Assembly (NCBI GenBank): GCA_902595285.1 | Contig: CACJPL010000002.1 | Coordinates: 1-64,000 of the forward strand | Direction of reading: 5' to 3' | Origin: an uncultured Pelagibacteraceae bacterium | GTDB lineage: Bacteria > Pseudomonadota > Alphaproteobacteria > Pelagibacterales > Pelagibacteraceae | DNA: 64,000 nucleotides | Part shown: in pieces, positions 28,062 through 36,993 of the stretch | How positions within the stretch are numbered: the stretch's first letter is position 1 | Layout of the letters: every line of letters starts with the position of its first letter | The notes under the pieces: model-generated | Told to the model about the DNA's origin: nothing | Database searches by the model: none | What the model saw: only the letters and a program-made list of their open reading frames with translations | Made by a program: the position numbers and the translations under genes

Positions 28062-28925
28062 ATGCCAGAATTACCAGAAGTAGAAATTGTTAGACAATCC
28101 CTCCATAAAAAGATCAAAAAAAAAAGCATACAAAAAGTAATAATTAGAAACAGGAATTTAAGGTTTAAAATACCAGGTGATTTCGAAAATTTTATAAAAA
28201 ATAAAAAGATAATTAAAGTTAGTAGATTTTCTAAATATTTAATCATTCATTTTCAAAATGAGGACTATTGTTTAATTCATTTAGGAATGTCAGGAACAAT
28301 CCATATACTTGATAAGAAAAATCCTCTAAAATTTACAAACACTAGTTTTTATCATTCACCTTTTTTACCTGAAAAACACAATCATGCAGAGTTTGTATTT
28401 GATAACTTGAAAGTAATTTATAATGATCCAAGACGCTTTGGATTTTTCGAAATAATCAAAAATCATCAAGATTTAGAGAAAAGATTTAAATCAATGGGAC
28501 CTGAGCCTTTTAGTGATAAATTTAACTTAAATTATGTAATTAATTATTTTAAGAATAAAAATAAGGATATAAAAAGTTTTTTACTTGACCAGAGATTTGT
28601 TTCTGGAATAGGTAATATTTATGCAAGTGAAATTCTTTTTGCTAGTAAAATAAATCCATTTAAAAAGGCAAAGAGACTTAATAAAAATGAATGTTTGAAT
28701 GTTATTTTAAATTCTAAGAAAATACTTGAACAGGCAATTAAAAAGGGTGGTTCAAGTATTAGAGATTTTAAAGATATTTCAGGTAATAAAGGTAACTTTC
28801 AAAAGGAGTTTAAAGTTTATCAGCGAGAGGGAGCTAATTGTAAGCGTACGAATTGCAAAGGTATTATAAAAAAAAAAATAACATCAAATAGGTCAACTTT
28901 TTTTTGTGTTTCTTGTCAAAAATAG
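28062..28925 (+). CDS. mutM: Formamidopyrimidine-DNA glycosylase MutM (Fpg)
   Basis: 287 residues starting MPELPEVE, where Pro2 becomes the catalytic N-terminus and Glu3 is essential. The helix-two-turn-helix VSGIGNIYASEILF is near residue 183, and the C-terminal zinc finger shows four Cys (CKRTNCKG and CVSCQK). It removes 8-oxoguanine and ring-opened purines from oxidised DNA. An 11-A run lies just before the last zinc Cys pair. Confidence 0.95.
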   Translation: MPELPEVEIVRQSLHKKIKKKSIQKVIIRNRNLRFKIPGDFENFIKNKKIIKVSRFSKYLIIHFQNEDYCLIHLGMSGTIHILDKKNPLKFTNTSFYHSPFLPEKHNHAEFVFDNLKVIYNDPRRFGFFEIIKNHQDLEKRFKSMGPEPFSDKFNLNYVINYFKNKNKDIKSFLLDQRFVSGIGNIYASEILFASKINPFKKAKRLNKNECLNVILNSKKILEQAIKKGGSSIRDFKDISGNKGNFQKEFKVYQREGANCKRTNCKGIIKKKITSNRSTFFCVSCQK

Positions 28926-28975
28926 TTAAATATTTAGTTGACCACTATAAATTCTCAAGCTATACCCCTGCGCAG

Positions 28976-29236
28976 ATGGCAAACACAAAATCAGCAATTA
29001 AGAGAATTAGAAGAATTTCTAAACAAACAGCGGTAAATAAAGCTAGAAAGAGTAGGTTTAGAAACGCTCTTAAGAAAATGAACCTTTTAATTGATGGTAA
29101 AAAGAAAGATGAAGCTCTTAAATTTTTACCAAAGTTAAACTCTGAGTTGATGAAAATTGCAAAAACAGGAATAATAAAAAAACAAAATGCTTCTAGAAAT
29201 GTTTCTAGAATTACAAAAAAAATTGCTGCAATCTAA
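28976..29236 (+). CDS. rpsT: 30S ribosomal protein S20
   Basis: Starting at the Met at 28976 (MANTKSAIKRIRRIS), the product is 86 residues, exactly S20 size; the ORF-track start at 28904 would extend into mutM and is rejected. The basic helical pattern SRFRNALKKM and NAS-RN-SRITKKI is typical. It binds 16S rRNA during early 30S assembly. rpsT upstream of dnaA is the usual alphaproteobacterial order. Confidence 0.95.
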   Translation: MANTKSAIKRIRRISKQTAVNKARKSRFRNALKKMNLLIDGKKKDEALKFLPKLNSELMKIAKTGIIKKQNASRNVSRITKKIAAI

Positions 29237-29548
29237 ACGTTAGTTGAAATTTTTTAACAACTCCTGATATCCACATTATATATTTAACTTTTGTATTAAG
29301 TTACTATATTTAGATTTAGTAAATATTTGAATTGTAGACATTCAATCTGTATTCGATTTAATTTTAATTCAATCGATTAATTGATTCAATCTATATTTGA
29401 TTCAATTATTAATTTTAAATTTAAGTTTATTTTAGAATTTTTTTTTTAAATCTAAATCACAATCATAGATTTTATTTTTTTTTAAATTTCTTTATTAACT
29501 TGTTGCAAATTTTTTTAAATAGTTCTAACTGAGATTTCCCCTTAAGTT
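29237..29548. other. AT-rich intergenic region upstream of dnaA; origin/regulatory candidate
   Basis: This is the only gene-free stretch over 300 bases. It contains no credible ORF. It holds a near-consensus DnaA box ATATCCACA (29267-29275, one mismatch to TTATCCACA), a 19-bp imperfect direct repeat (29340-29358 and 29384-29402, 17 of 19 identical), further ATTCAAT copies, and an inverted repeat TTGAAT...ATTCAA (29327-29345), followed by long T/A tracts that could unwind easily. It must at least hold the dnaA promoter; a role as replication origin is a guess from position next to dnaA. Confidence 0.4.
29340..29402. repeat. 19-bp imperfect direct repeat pair upstream of dnaA
   Basis: ATTCAATCTGTATTCGATT at 29340 and ATTCAATCTATATTTGATT at 29384 differ at two positions. 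Their starts are 44 bases apart, about four helical turns, so proteins bound to both would face the same side. Extra partial copies (AATTCAATCGATT, GATTCAATT) lie between and after. Confidence 0.6.
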
Positions 29549-30967
29549 ATGAACAAATTTACAAATACAAAAAATATTAAGAATTTTTCATCTGAAGGCT
29601 TTGAATGGAAGCAAGTACAGAATGAAATGAAAAATAAATTAGGCTTAGAAGTTTATGAAAGCTGGTTGAAAAAGATTTTTTTTGTAGAGGAATTCAATAA
29701 TTATTTATTATTATCAGTTCCAACAAGATTTATAAGAGACTGGATTACGTCGAGATACTTAGATCAAATATTACAGATAATTAAAATATATAAAAAAGAC
29801 ATTATTCGGATCGAGTTTAAAATAGGTGAAAAAGAGGAGAATACTAATTTAAAAGAAAACAATACAAAAGAGAACAATACAAACGAAAATATTTCATTTA
29901 TAAAAGATTCTTACCTTCAGTATAACCGGATAGATCCAAATAAGAGATTTGATAATTTTATAACAGGTTCAAGTAACAAATTAGCTTACGAAGCTTCTTT
30001 AAAAGTCTCAGAAAATATATCTCATTATAATCCTCTTTATATTTATGGTGGTGTTGGAATGGGAAAAACTCACCTATTAAATTCAATAGGTTTAGAGCTT
30101 AAAAAAAATAACAAAGTAATGTTTATTTCTGCTGAACGTTTTATGTATCAGTTTGTAAAATCAATTAAATCAAACGATATGGTTAAGTTTAAAGAATATT
30201 TTAGAAACACAGATATTTTATTAATCGATGATATCCAGTTTATAAGTGGAAAAGAAGCTATGCAGGAAGAATTCTTTCACACCTTTAATGCACTACTTGA
30301 TAAGGGATCTCAAATAATTGTATCAGCTGATAGAGCACCAAATAAATTATCAAGAATTCAAGAAAGAATTAAATCAAGATTTTCTGGCGGATTAGTTGTT
30401 GATATTCAAAAGCCAGACCTTGAGCTAAGAAAAAAAATAGTTGAAAAAAAAACTGAAGAATTAAATGCTTTGTATTCAGAACAATTACAAGTTTCTAGAG
30501 AAATTCAAGATTTTATAAGTAATGAAATAACTGGAAGTGTAAGGGAACTAGTTGGTGCAATAAACAGAGTTGTTTCATTTTCAAGAATTTACAACAAAGC
30601 CCCAAATCTTGCTGAAACCAAAGTAATTTTAAAGGATTTGTTAAATTTAGCAGAAAATAAAGTTACAATAGATCTAATTCAGACAACTGTTTGTAAGTTT
30701 TTCAAAATAAGCAAAAATGAAATGTTATCATCTAGAAGATCAAGGTATTTAGTAAGACCTAGGCAAACAGCAATTTATTTAACTAAAATTTTGACTTCTA
30801 AATCATTACCTGAAATTGGAAGAGAATTTTCTAACCGAGACCATACAACAATTATTCATTCAGTAAAAACTATTGAAAAAATAAAAGAAAAAGATTCTGA
30901 GATGGTTGATAATATAAATAAATTAAAAAACCAGATTTTATATAATAATAAAGAAAATGAAATTTAA
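29549..30967 (+). CDS. dnaA: Chromosomal replication initiator DnaA
   Basis: 472 residues. Domain I (about 1-85), an Asn/Lys/Glu-rich linker (domain II, with the repeated KENNT), AAA+ domain III with Walker A GVGMGKTHLL near residue 167 and Walker B ILLIDDIQF near 224, and domain IV with the box-binding signature NRDHTTIIHSVKTIEK near 429. It opens the replication origin. Followed by dnaN with an 11-base overlap. Confidence 0.97.
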   Translation: MNKFTNTKNIKNFSSEGFEWKQVQNEMKNKLGLEVYESWLKKIFFVEEFNNYLLLSVPTRFIRDWITSRYLDQILQIIKIYKKDIIRIEFKIGEKEENTNLKENNTKENNTNENISFIKDSYLQYNRIDPNKRFDNFITGSSNKLAYEASLKVSENISHYNPLYIYGGVGMGKTHLLNSIGLELKKNNKVMFISAERFMYQFVKSIKSNDMVKFKEYFRNTDILLIDDIQFISGKEAMQEEFFHTFNALLDKGSQIIVSADRAPNKLSRIQERIKSRFSGGLVVDIQKPDLELRKKIVEKKTEELNALYSEQLQVSREIQDFISNEITGSVRELVGAINRVVSFSRIYNKAPNLAETKVILKDLLNLAENKVTIDLIQTTVCKFFKISKNEMLSSRRSRYLVRPRQTAIYLTKILTSKSLPEIGREFSNRDHTTIIHSVKTIEKIKEKDSEMVDNINKLKNQILYNNKENEI

Positions 30968-32069
30968 CGTAAATCAACAAGACCTTCAGCAAGCATTAAA
31001 TTATTGCCAAGGCGTTATTGAAAAAAGAAGTACACTACCAATTCTTTCAAATATTCTGTTAGACGCAAGTAATTCAAAACTTACTATTACTGCAACCGAT
31101 CTAGATCTAATATTTATACATCAGTTAAACAATATAGAAATTTTAGAGGAGGGTAAAACAACCACAACTTCCTCAATAATGTATGATATTATAAGAAAGT
31201 TTAATTCAGGAAAAAAAATAAATCTTTCTTTAACAGATATAAGTAAATTACAAGTAGAGTCGGAAAAATCTATTTTTAATTTGAATTGCATAAGTGCAAC
31301 AGAGTTTCCACTGACAGATGAAAATTTTAATGAAAATGAATTTATAATTAAATCAAAACAACTTTTGAAATTGTTAAATAAGTGTAAATTTTCAGTTTCA
31401 AATGATGAAACAAGGCATTATTTAAGTGGTATTTATTTTCATCAAACGGAAGTCGACGATAAAAATTATTTAACTGCAGTTGCAACTGATAGTCATCGAA
31501 TGTCTATTTCAAAAATTAGATTAGAGGAAAAAATTGATTTTGATCCAATAATTTTACCTAAAAAAACAATTTTTCAGCTTTGTTCTTTATTAGACAGCTA
31601 TGATGGAGATGTAAAAATTTCAAATGTGAAATCAAAAATTAAATTTGAATTAAATAATAGTACTTTAATTTCAAAACTTATTGATGGAAAATTTCCTAAC
31701 TATATTCAAGTTATACCTAAAAATAATCAAAAAAAGTTAGAAATAGATTTAAAATTATTTTTAAATTCTGTTGATAGAGTAGCGTCAGTTTCGTTAGATA
31801 AAAAAGATGGAGTGAAATTTAAATTATCTAAAGATGTTCTAGATTTGTCAGTAAATAATACTAATAGCGGTGATGGTAAAGAAACCTTAATTGTTCAGTT
31901 TGATCATGATTTAGAAATAAGCTTTAATTCTAGATATTTAATAGATGTTGCTTCACAACTAGATGGAGATAAAGTTGAAATTTTCCTTAATGACTCTGGC
32001 TCTCCTGCACTAATAAAAGATCCAGGTGATTTTGATAGTATTTTTGTTGTTATGCCTATGAAGGGCTAA
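30957..32069 (+). CDS. dnaN: DNA polymerase III beta subunit (sliding clamp)
   Basis: 370 residues, normal clamp length, three-domain layout. The N-terminus MKFNVNQQDLQQALNYCQGV, the central ATDSHRMSISKIRL near residue 176 and the C-terminal FVVMPMKG are typical. It is translated from within the end of dnaA. recF, a frequent neighbour, is not next; the convergent plsC overlaps the last 4 bases. Confidence 0.96.
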   Translation: MKFNVNQQDLQQALNYCQGVIEKRSTLPILSNILLDASNSKLTITATDLDLIFIHQLNNIEILEEGKTTTTSSIMYDIIRKFNSGKKINLSLTDISKLQVESEKSIFNLNCISATEFPLTDENFNENEFIIKSKQLLKLLNKCKFSVSNDETRHYLSGIYFHQTEVDDKNYLTAVATDSHRMSISKIRLEEKIDFDPIILPKKTIFQLCSLLDSYDGDVKISNVKSKIKFELNNSTLISKLIDGKFPNYIQVIPKNNQKKLEIDLKLFLNSVDRVASVSLDKKDGVKFKLSKDVLDLSVNNTNSGDGKETLIVQFDHDLEISFNSRYLIDVASQLDGDKVEIFLNDSGSPALIKDPGDFDSIFVVMPMKG

Positions 32070-32767
32070 TTAATTAAGTCTAACTCTGAATAAATATTTT
32101 TTTCAAGAATTTGAATAAAATTTTCCTTTGTTAACCCGGAAGGAATTGGTTTTAAAATAGATATTGTAATAATTCTATTAGATTTTTTATCACCTTTTTT
32201 AGGCCACACATATCCAGAGTTAATTGCAACTGGTTGACAAGTAACATTTAGCTGTTCATAAATTCTCGATACACCTTTTTTAAAATGTGGTCTTTCATCG
32301 GGTAGAACTCTAGTTCCTTGAGGAAAAATAATTAAAGGTCTTTTAGAAGTATCCATTATTTTTGAAATATCATCAAAAAAACCCAAGTTATCTTTTGTAA
32401 CTTTATTTCTTTTAATTGAAATTGATCCTATTTTTTTTAAGTACCAACCAAATATTGGAATTAACAATAATTCTTTTTTTAGAATAAATACAGGTGAGTT
32501 AAAGATTGTTTGTAAATAAAAAGTTTCAAACATTGATTGATGAGATGCTGCTATAAAAAATTTTTCATTATTAATAATATTTTCTCTTCCTTTGACTGAA
32601 ATTTTTACTGAAAGAACAAACCTTAAACAAAAACTTGCCCAATGGCCCATTAATTTACCTCCCATCAAAACAACCTTTTTAGGCAAAAAAAATGATGGTA
32701 AAAAAATTATCGAAATTAAAAATATTCCACTGAAAAATAATATTGAAAATAAAAAGTTTCTTATCAT
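32066..32767 (-). CDS. plsC: 1-acyl-sn-glycerol-3-phosphate acyltransferase PlsC
   Basis: 233 residues. N-terminal membrane helix (FLFSILFFSGIFLISIIFL), then the acyltransferase motifs: ASHQSMFET near residue 74 (HxxxxE variant of HX4D), and FPQGTR near 150 (EGTR block), then the proline-rich CQPVAINSGYVWP. It makes phosphatidic acid in the inner membrane. Encoded 11 bases after lysA on the same strand. Confidence 0.88.
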   Translation of the reverse strand: MIRNFLFSILFFSGIFLISIIFLPSFFLPKKVVLMGGKLMGHWASFCLRFVLSVKISVKGRENIINNEKFFIAASHQSMFETFYLQTIFNSPVFILKKELLLIPIFGWYLKKIGSISIKRNKVTKDNLGFFDDISKIMDTSKRPLIIFPQGTRVLPDERPHFKKGVSRIYEQLNVTCQPVAINSGYVWPKKGDKKSNRIITISILKPIPSGLTKENFIQILEKNIYSELDLIN

Positions 32768-32778
32768 TTTGTCAAAAG

Positions 32779-33993
32779 CTAAATTATATCTTTATGCTTT
32801 TGTCTTTTTCTTATTACTTTAATTTTTGATCCCTTTATTAATAATTCTACTGGTTTAGGTCTTAAATTATAATTTGAGCTAAGTGACATTCCATAAGCTC
32901 CCACATCACATATTGCTATTAAATCTTTTTCTTTCAACACTTGAAATTTTTTTAATGTAACAAATTTATCTGTACTTTCACAAATAGGACCTACAAATTC
33001 ATATGGTTTTTTTGATTTTTTGTTAGATTTTGTAACAGGTAAAGTTTTATGGAACGCACCATACAAAGCAGGTCTCATTAAATCGTTCATTGCAGCATCT
33101 AAAATGATAAATTTTTTTCTTCCACTATCTTTTATATAGATTATTTTTGACACTAATGTACCGGTATCACCAATAATTGATCTACCTGGCTCAAATATAA
33201 TTTTAACTTTATGTTTTCTTAAAAATTTAAGAATAGCAGTGTTGTATTTTCTATAATTAAGTTTTTCATTTTTATCAGTGTAAGTAATGCCCATACCTCC
33301 ACCTAAATCTATAAATTCAAATTTATGATTTGTTTTATTTAAAATTTGACTAATCGCTTTAAGCATTTTTTCATAAGGTTTATGGTCTAAAATTTGACTA
33401 CCTATATGAACGCTTAGACATTTTAAATCAATATTTTTTGAATTTTTGCAATAATTTATAATTTCATAGAATGTATTTTTATTTACACCAAATTTATTTT
33501 CCTTTTTTCCAGTGGATATTTGACTTAATGTTTTTGCGTCTGTGTTGGGGTTTAGTCTTACACCAATTTTTATTCTTTTATATTTTGATTTTGCTATTCG
33601 ATTTATTTCTTTTATTTCACTTAAAGACTCAGCGTTAATAAGCAAAATTTGTTTATCAATAGCAAAGCTAATTTCACTTGTTGTTTTACCAACACCAGAA
33701 AATACTATTTTGCTTGGATTAATTCCTGCTTTTAGTGCCATCATCAGTTCTCCAACTGAAACAACATCAGCACCTAATCCAAATTTTTTAATTTCTTTAA
33801 TAATATTAACATTTGTGTTGGATTTAACCGCAAAGCAGATAAGTGGTGAAAAAGATTTAAAGTTTTTTTTAAAATTATTAATATTTTCTTTTAATTTTGA
33901 ATATGAGTAAGAGTAAAATGGAGTTCCAAATTTATTTGCAATTTTTTGGAGATTAATTTTTTCTATTGTTAATGTTTTATTTACGTATTTCAT
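32779..33993 (-). CDS. lysA: Diaminopimelate decarboxylase LysA
   Basis: 404 residues. The PLP-binding Lys is in FAVKSNTN near residue 58; DLGGGMGITY near 229, FEPGRSIIG near 268 and GPICESTDKF near 334 are the other active-site blocks, the last giving the Cys of the partner subunit. It makes lysine from meso-diaminopimelate. Its ATG overlaps the stop of the upstream small lipoprotein gene by one base, giving argH-lipoprotein-lysA-plsC as one unit. Confidence 0.95.
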   Translation of the reverse strand: MKYVNKTLTIEKINLQKIANKFGTPFYSYSYSKLKENINNFKKNFKSFSPLICFAVKSNTNVNIIKEIKKFGLGADVVSVGELMMALKAGINPSKIVFSGVGKTTSEISFAIDKQILLINAESLSEIKEINRIAKSKYKRIKIGVRLNPNTDAKTLSQISTGKKENKFGVNKNTFYEIINYCKNSKNIDLKCLSVHIGSQILDHKPYEKMLKAISQILNKTNHKFEFIDLGGGMGITYTDKNEKLNYRKYNTAILKFLRKHKVKIIFEPGRSIIGDTGTLVSKIIYIKDSGRKKFIILDAAMNDLMRPALYGAFHKTLPVTKSNKKSKKPYEFVGPICESTDKFVTLKKFQVLKEKDLIAICDVGAYGMSLSSNYNLRPKPVELLIKGSKIKVIRKRQKHKDII

Positions 33994-34124
33994 TAAGCTA
34001 AGTTAATTGAAACTTCTTTTATTTCTGCTTTTTTATCTTGATCTATGTATTTAGGGTCATTTTTCTTTCCACAAGAAATAACTGCATAAAATAATAATAT
34101 AATTATAGTAAATTTTTTAATCAT
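33993..34124 (-). CDS. Small lipoprotein (LptM/LppL-like), not in the ORF track
   Basis: A 43-residue ORF too short for the track: signal peptide MIKKFTIIILLFYAVISC with a lipobox VISC, lipidated Cys at residue 18, then a short charged tail GKKNDPKYIDQDKK. The start overlaps the argH stop (ATGA) and its stop overlaps the lysA start (TAATG). A tiny lipoprotein upstream of lysA is a known proteobacterial arrangement (LptM, formerly YifL, stabilises the LptD outer-membrane translocon in E. coli). Function here is by analogy of size, signal and position. Confidence 0.8.
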   Translation of the reverse strand: MIKKFTIIILLFYAVISCGKKNDPKYIDQDKKAEIKEVSINLA

Positions 34125-35512
34125 TTTTCTTTTTTATATTTCATTATCATTTTTTTAATATTATCAAAAGAAGTTCCACCATAAGATTTTTTCGAATTAA
34201 TTGAATTTTTTAAATTAAATACTTTTAATACGTCATCTTTAAGTTTAGGTTCAATTTTTCTTAATTCCTCTAAAGTCAATTCATTTAATTTTTTTTTTCT
34301 TTTTTCAGCAAAATTAACTACAGCAGCAGTTTTTTGATATGCTTTTCTAAAAGACATTGAGTGATTTTTCACGAGATAATCAGATAAATCAGTTGCTGTA
34401 ATGTATCCAGAATTAGCAAGTTCTAACATTTTACTCTTATTCGGATTACAATTTTTTAATATTTCATCAAAAATTTTTAAACAATTATTTAGATTGTCTT
34501 TAGATTTGAAAGCAATCTCTTTATCGTCTTGCAAATCTTTAAAATAAGACAATGGCAAACCTTTTAAAATTGTAAGCATTGAAAATAAATTTCCATAAGC
34601 GTTTCCTGATTTTCCACGCAAGTACTCTAAAAGATCAGGATTTTTTTTTTGTGGCATTATCGATGATCCAGTAACAACTTTATCAGATAAATTGATCAAA
34701 TTAAAACCATCAGAATTCCAAATAATTAATTCTTCAGCAATTCTAGAAATATGCATAGCACACACAGATGAAGCGTATAAAAAATCCAAAACAAAATCTC
34801 TATCCGAAACTGTATCAATAGAATTATTTGTTGGCATTTTAAAACCAAGTTTTTTGGTTGTATAATTTCTATCTATATTAAATGATGTTCCTGCTAAAGC
34901 TGCAACACCTAAGGGGTTTTCATTTAAACTGTCTAAATTATTAGAAAATCTCTTTTTGTCTCTATTAAACATTTCCACATAAGACATTAGATAATGCGCA
35001 AAAGAGATAGCTTGAGCATTTTTAAGATGTGTAAATCCAGGCATAATAGTTTCAACATTTTTTTCAGCCAACTTAATTGTACTCTTAATAACTTTATTAA
35101 TGTTATTATTTATTTCGTTAGTTGAATTTTTCATCCAAATTTTAAAATCTGTAATTACTTGATCATTTCTTGATCTTGCAGTGTGAACATACCCAGCTTC
35201 TTCACCTATAATTTCGAAAAGTCTCTTTTCGATATTCATATGAATATCTTCATATTTTTTATTAAACTCAAATTTATTTTTTGTAATTTCCTTGTCAATT
35301 TTTGTTAGTCCATAAATAATTTTATTTTTTATTTTAAATGAAATTATTTTTTGTTTAAAAAGCATCTCAACATGAGCAATTGATCCTTGAATATCTTCTT
35401 TATAAAGTCTTTTATCAATATCTATTGAATTACCGACTTTTTGAAACAAACTTGATGCATTTTTTTTTATACGTGTGTTCCAGATTGCTTGGTTGTTTTT
35501 ATTTTTTGCCAT
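34121..35512 (-). CDS. argH: Argininosuccinate lyase ArgH
   Basis: 463 residues of the fumarase/aspartase superfamily. The signature loop GSSIMPQKKNPD is near residue 280, HTARSRNDQV near 109 and GFTHLKNAQ near 159. It cleaves argininosuccinate to arginine and fumarate. It is divergent from tlpA with a 24-base gap, as in several alphaproteobacteria. Confidence 0.96.
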   Translation of the reverse strand: MAKNKNNQAIWNTRIKKNASSLFQKVGNSIDIDKRLYKEDIQGSIAHVEMLFKQKIISFKIKNKIIYGLTKIDKEITKNKFEFNKKYEDIHMNIEKRLFEIIGEEAGYVHTARSRNDQVITDFKIWMKNSTNEINNNINKVIKSTIKLAEKNVETIMPGFTHLKNAQAISFAHYLMSYVEMFNRDKKRFSNNLDSLNENPLGVAALAGTSFNIDRNYTTKKLGFKMPTNNSIDTVSDRDFVLDFLYASSVCAMHISRIAEELIIWNSDGFNLINLSDKVVTGSSIMPQKKNPDLLEYLRGKSGNAYGNLFSMLTILKGLPLSYFKDLQDDKEIAFKSKDNLNNCLKIFDEILKNCNPNKSKMLELANSGYITATDLSDYLVKNHSMSFRKAYQKTAAVVNFAEKRKKKLNELTLEELRKIEPKLKDDVLKVFNLKNSINSKKSYGGTSFDNIKKMIMKYKKEK

Positions 35513-35536
35513 GATATTTAATTATACCTATTTAAC

Positions 35537-36052
35537 ATGAGATTTTTAATAATATTTATTTTTTTGATAACAAATGTCGTAGCTGAAGAACTACCTGGTA
35601 TTAAAAATATTGTAATCCATAAAATACCAAAAACACATGATAATGTTATTTTTTTAGACAAAAATGATCAAAAAATTAATATCAATGAATATACTGGTAA
35701 CTTATTGGTATTAAATTTTTGGGCGACTTGGTGTGAACCTTGTAAAGAAGAAATGCCATCTTTAGATAAACTCCAAGCCAACCCAGAATTGGATAATATA
35801 AAAATTTTCGCAATTAATATTGGGAGAGAAAATTTAGACAAAGTTAATAAATATTTTGTAGATCTTAACATTAAAAATTTTGACCCTTATTTTGATCCAC
35901 CTACTACATTAGCAAAAATGTTTTCTTTAAGAGGTATCCCTACAACAATTCTAATTAATAAAGAGGGACAAGAATTTGCTAGAGTAATAGGTTCAATTGA
36001 TTTTGAAAATAAAAATTTTATTAATTGGATAAAAAATATAACTAATCTTTAA
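35537..36052 (+). CDS. tlpA: TlpA-family thiol:disulfide oxidoreductase
   Basis: 171 residues. Signal peptide or anchor MRFLIIFIFLITNVVA, then a thioredoxin fold with NFWATWCEPCKEEMP; the CxxC Cys residues are near 66 and 69. Cis-Pro loop RGIPTTILI near 133. TlpA/ResA proteins are periplasmic, reducing thiols for cytochrome c or oxidase maturation. Linkage to argH matches the Bradyrhizobium tlpA neighbourhood. The 3' end overlaps a convergent small membrane protein gene by 11 bases. Confidence 0.85.
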   Translation: MRFLIIFIFLITNVVAEELPGIKNIVIHKIPKTHDNVIFLDKNDQKININEYTGNLLVLNFWATWCEPCKEEMPSLDKLQANPELDNIKIFAINIGRENLDKVNKYFVDLNIKNFDPYFDPPTTLAKMFSLRGIPTTILINKEGQEFARVIGSIDFENKNFINWIKNITNL

Positions 36053-36245
36053 AAAAATAAGCAAAGCCAACTAAAGCAATTATAGCAATAAACTGTAAAA
36101 TAACTCTTAACTGCATTAATTTATTTGAATATTTTTTACTTGTCTCTCCTCCCTTAAAAAGGGTCCCAATACCTAAGATCAAAACTATCCCTACAGCTAT
36201 CAAAAGAGCTATTGATAAAACTTTTACTAATATTCCTGAAATCAT
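36042..36245 (-). CDS. HIG1-domain twin-transmembrane protein
   Basis: 67 residues with two hydrophobic helices (VLSIALLIAVGIVLILGIGTLF and LQFIAIIALVGFAYFF) joined by a loop with KKYSNKLMQLRVILQ, the pattern of the hypoxia-induced-gene 1 family (HIG_1_N). Mitochondrial relatives associate with respiratory supercomplexes; in alphaproteobacteria they are small inner-membrane proteins of unknown detail. It is often found near coenzyme Q or cytochrome genes; here coq7 is 1.3 kb away. Confidence 0.8.
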   Translation of the reverse strand: MISGILVKVLSIALLIAVGIVLILGIGTLFKGGETSKKYSNKLMQLRVILQFIAIIALVGFAYFFKD

Positions 36246-36294
36246 ATTTTTATTTTAGATTGTTTTTTGACATAAAAAACATAATTTATCTACT

Positions 36295-36945
36295 ATGACA
36301 TTTTGCCTAGATTCTATAATTATTAAACCAGAAAATGGTAATGAAATTAAAAATGCAATTATTTTGCTTCATGGATATGGAGGTGATGGAAAGGATATTA
36401 GCATGCTATCTTTAAACTGGAAGAGACATTTGCCTAATACAGTCTTTATTTGTCCAAATGGTCACGAGCCATGTGCTATAAATCCATCTGGTTATCAATG
36501 GTTTGATTTAACAAAAGAGAAGTCTGATTACATATTAGAGCAATCAATTAAAGCTGAAGAAGTCTTAAAAAAATTTATTAATGAAATAAAAAAAGAGTTC
36601 AAGTTATCTAATAATCAAATATGTTTATCAGGATTCAGCCAAGGATGCATGATGTCTATAAATGTTGGTCTTACATTTGGAGAAAATTTTTTATGTATAG
36701 TCGGTTTTTCTGGAAAGATAATAAATCAAAATGATTTGAAAGATAGAATCAAAAATAAAACTGAAACATTACTTATACATGGTGAAGCTGATCAAATTGT
36801 CCCATCTACCCATTTACTGGAAGCAAAAGATTTTCTAATTCGAAATAATGTTAAAGTTGATACACTATTAATAAAAAATTGTGATCATCATATTCCTATT
36901 GAAGCATCAAGTACAGCTTTAAATTTTATTTTAAAAAAAATTTAA
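36295..36945 (+). CDS. Phospholipase/carboxylesterase family alpha/beta hydrolase
   Basis: 216 residues. Oxyanion region ILLHGYGGDGKD near residue 22, nucleophile elbow LSGFSQGCMMS near 113 (Ser), Asp in HGEADQIVPSTH near 163 and His in CDHHIPIEA near 196 complete the triad. This is the small acyl-protein-thioesterase-like group (YpfH/carboxylesterase 2). It has no signal peptide and is presumed cytoplasmic. Natural substrate unknown. Confidence 0.85.
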   Translation: MTFCLDSIIIKPENGNEIKNAIILLHGYGGDGKDISMLSLNWKRHLPNTVFICPNGHEPCAINPSGYQWFDLTKEKSDYILEQSIKAEEVLKKFINEIKKEFKLSNNQICLSGFSQGCMMSINVGLTFGENFLCIVGFSGKIINQNDLKDRIKNKTETLLIHGEADQIVPSTHLLEAKDFLIRNNVKVDTLLIKNCDHHIPIEASSTALNFILKKI

Positions 36946-36993
36946 CATCTCTTATTATTGATAAAATTGTTCAACTAAGTTAAAATTAAATTA

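Noticed and set aside
28904-28975. Longer start for rpsT
   Set aside because: It overlaps mutM and adds 24 residues not found in S20; the family start is MANTKSAIK at 28976.
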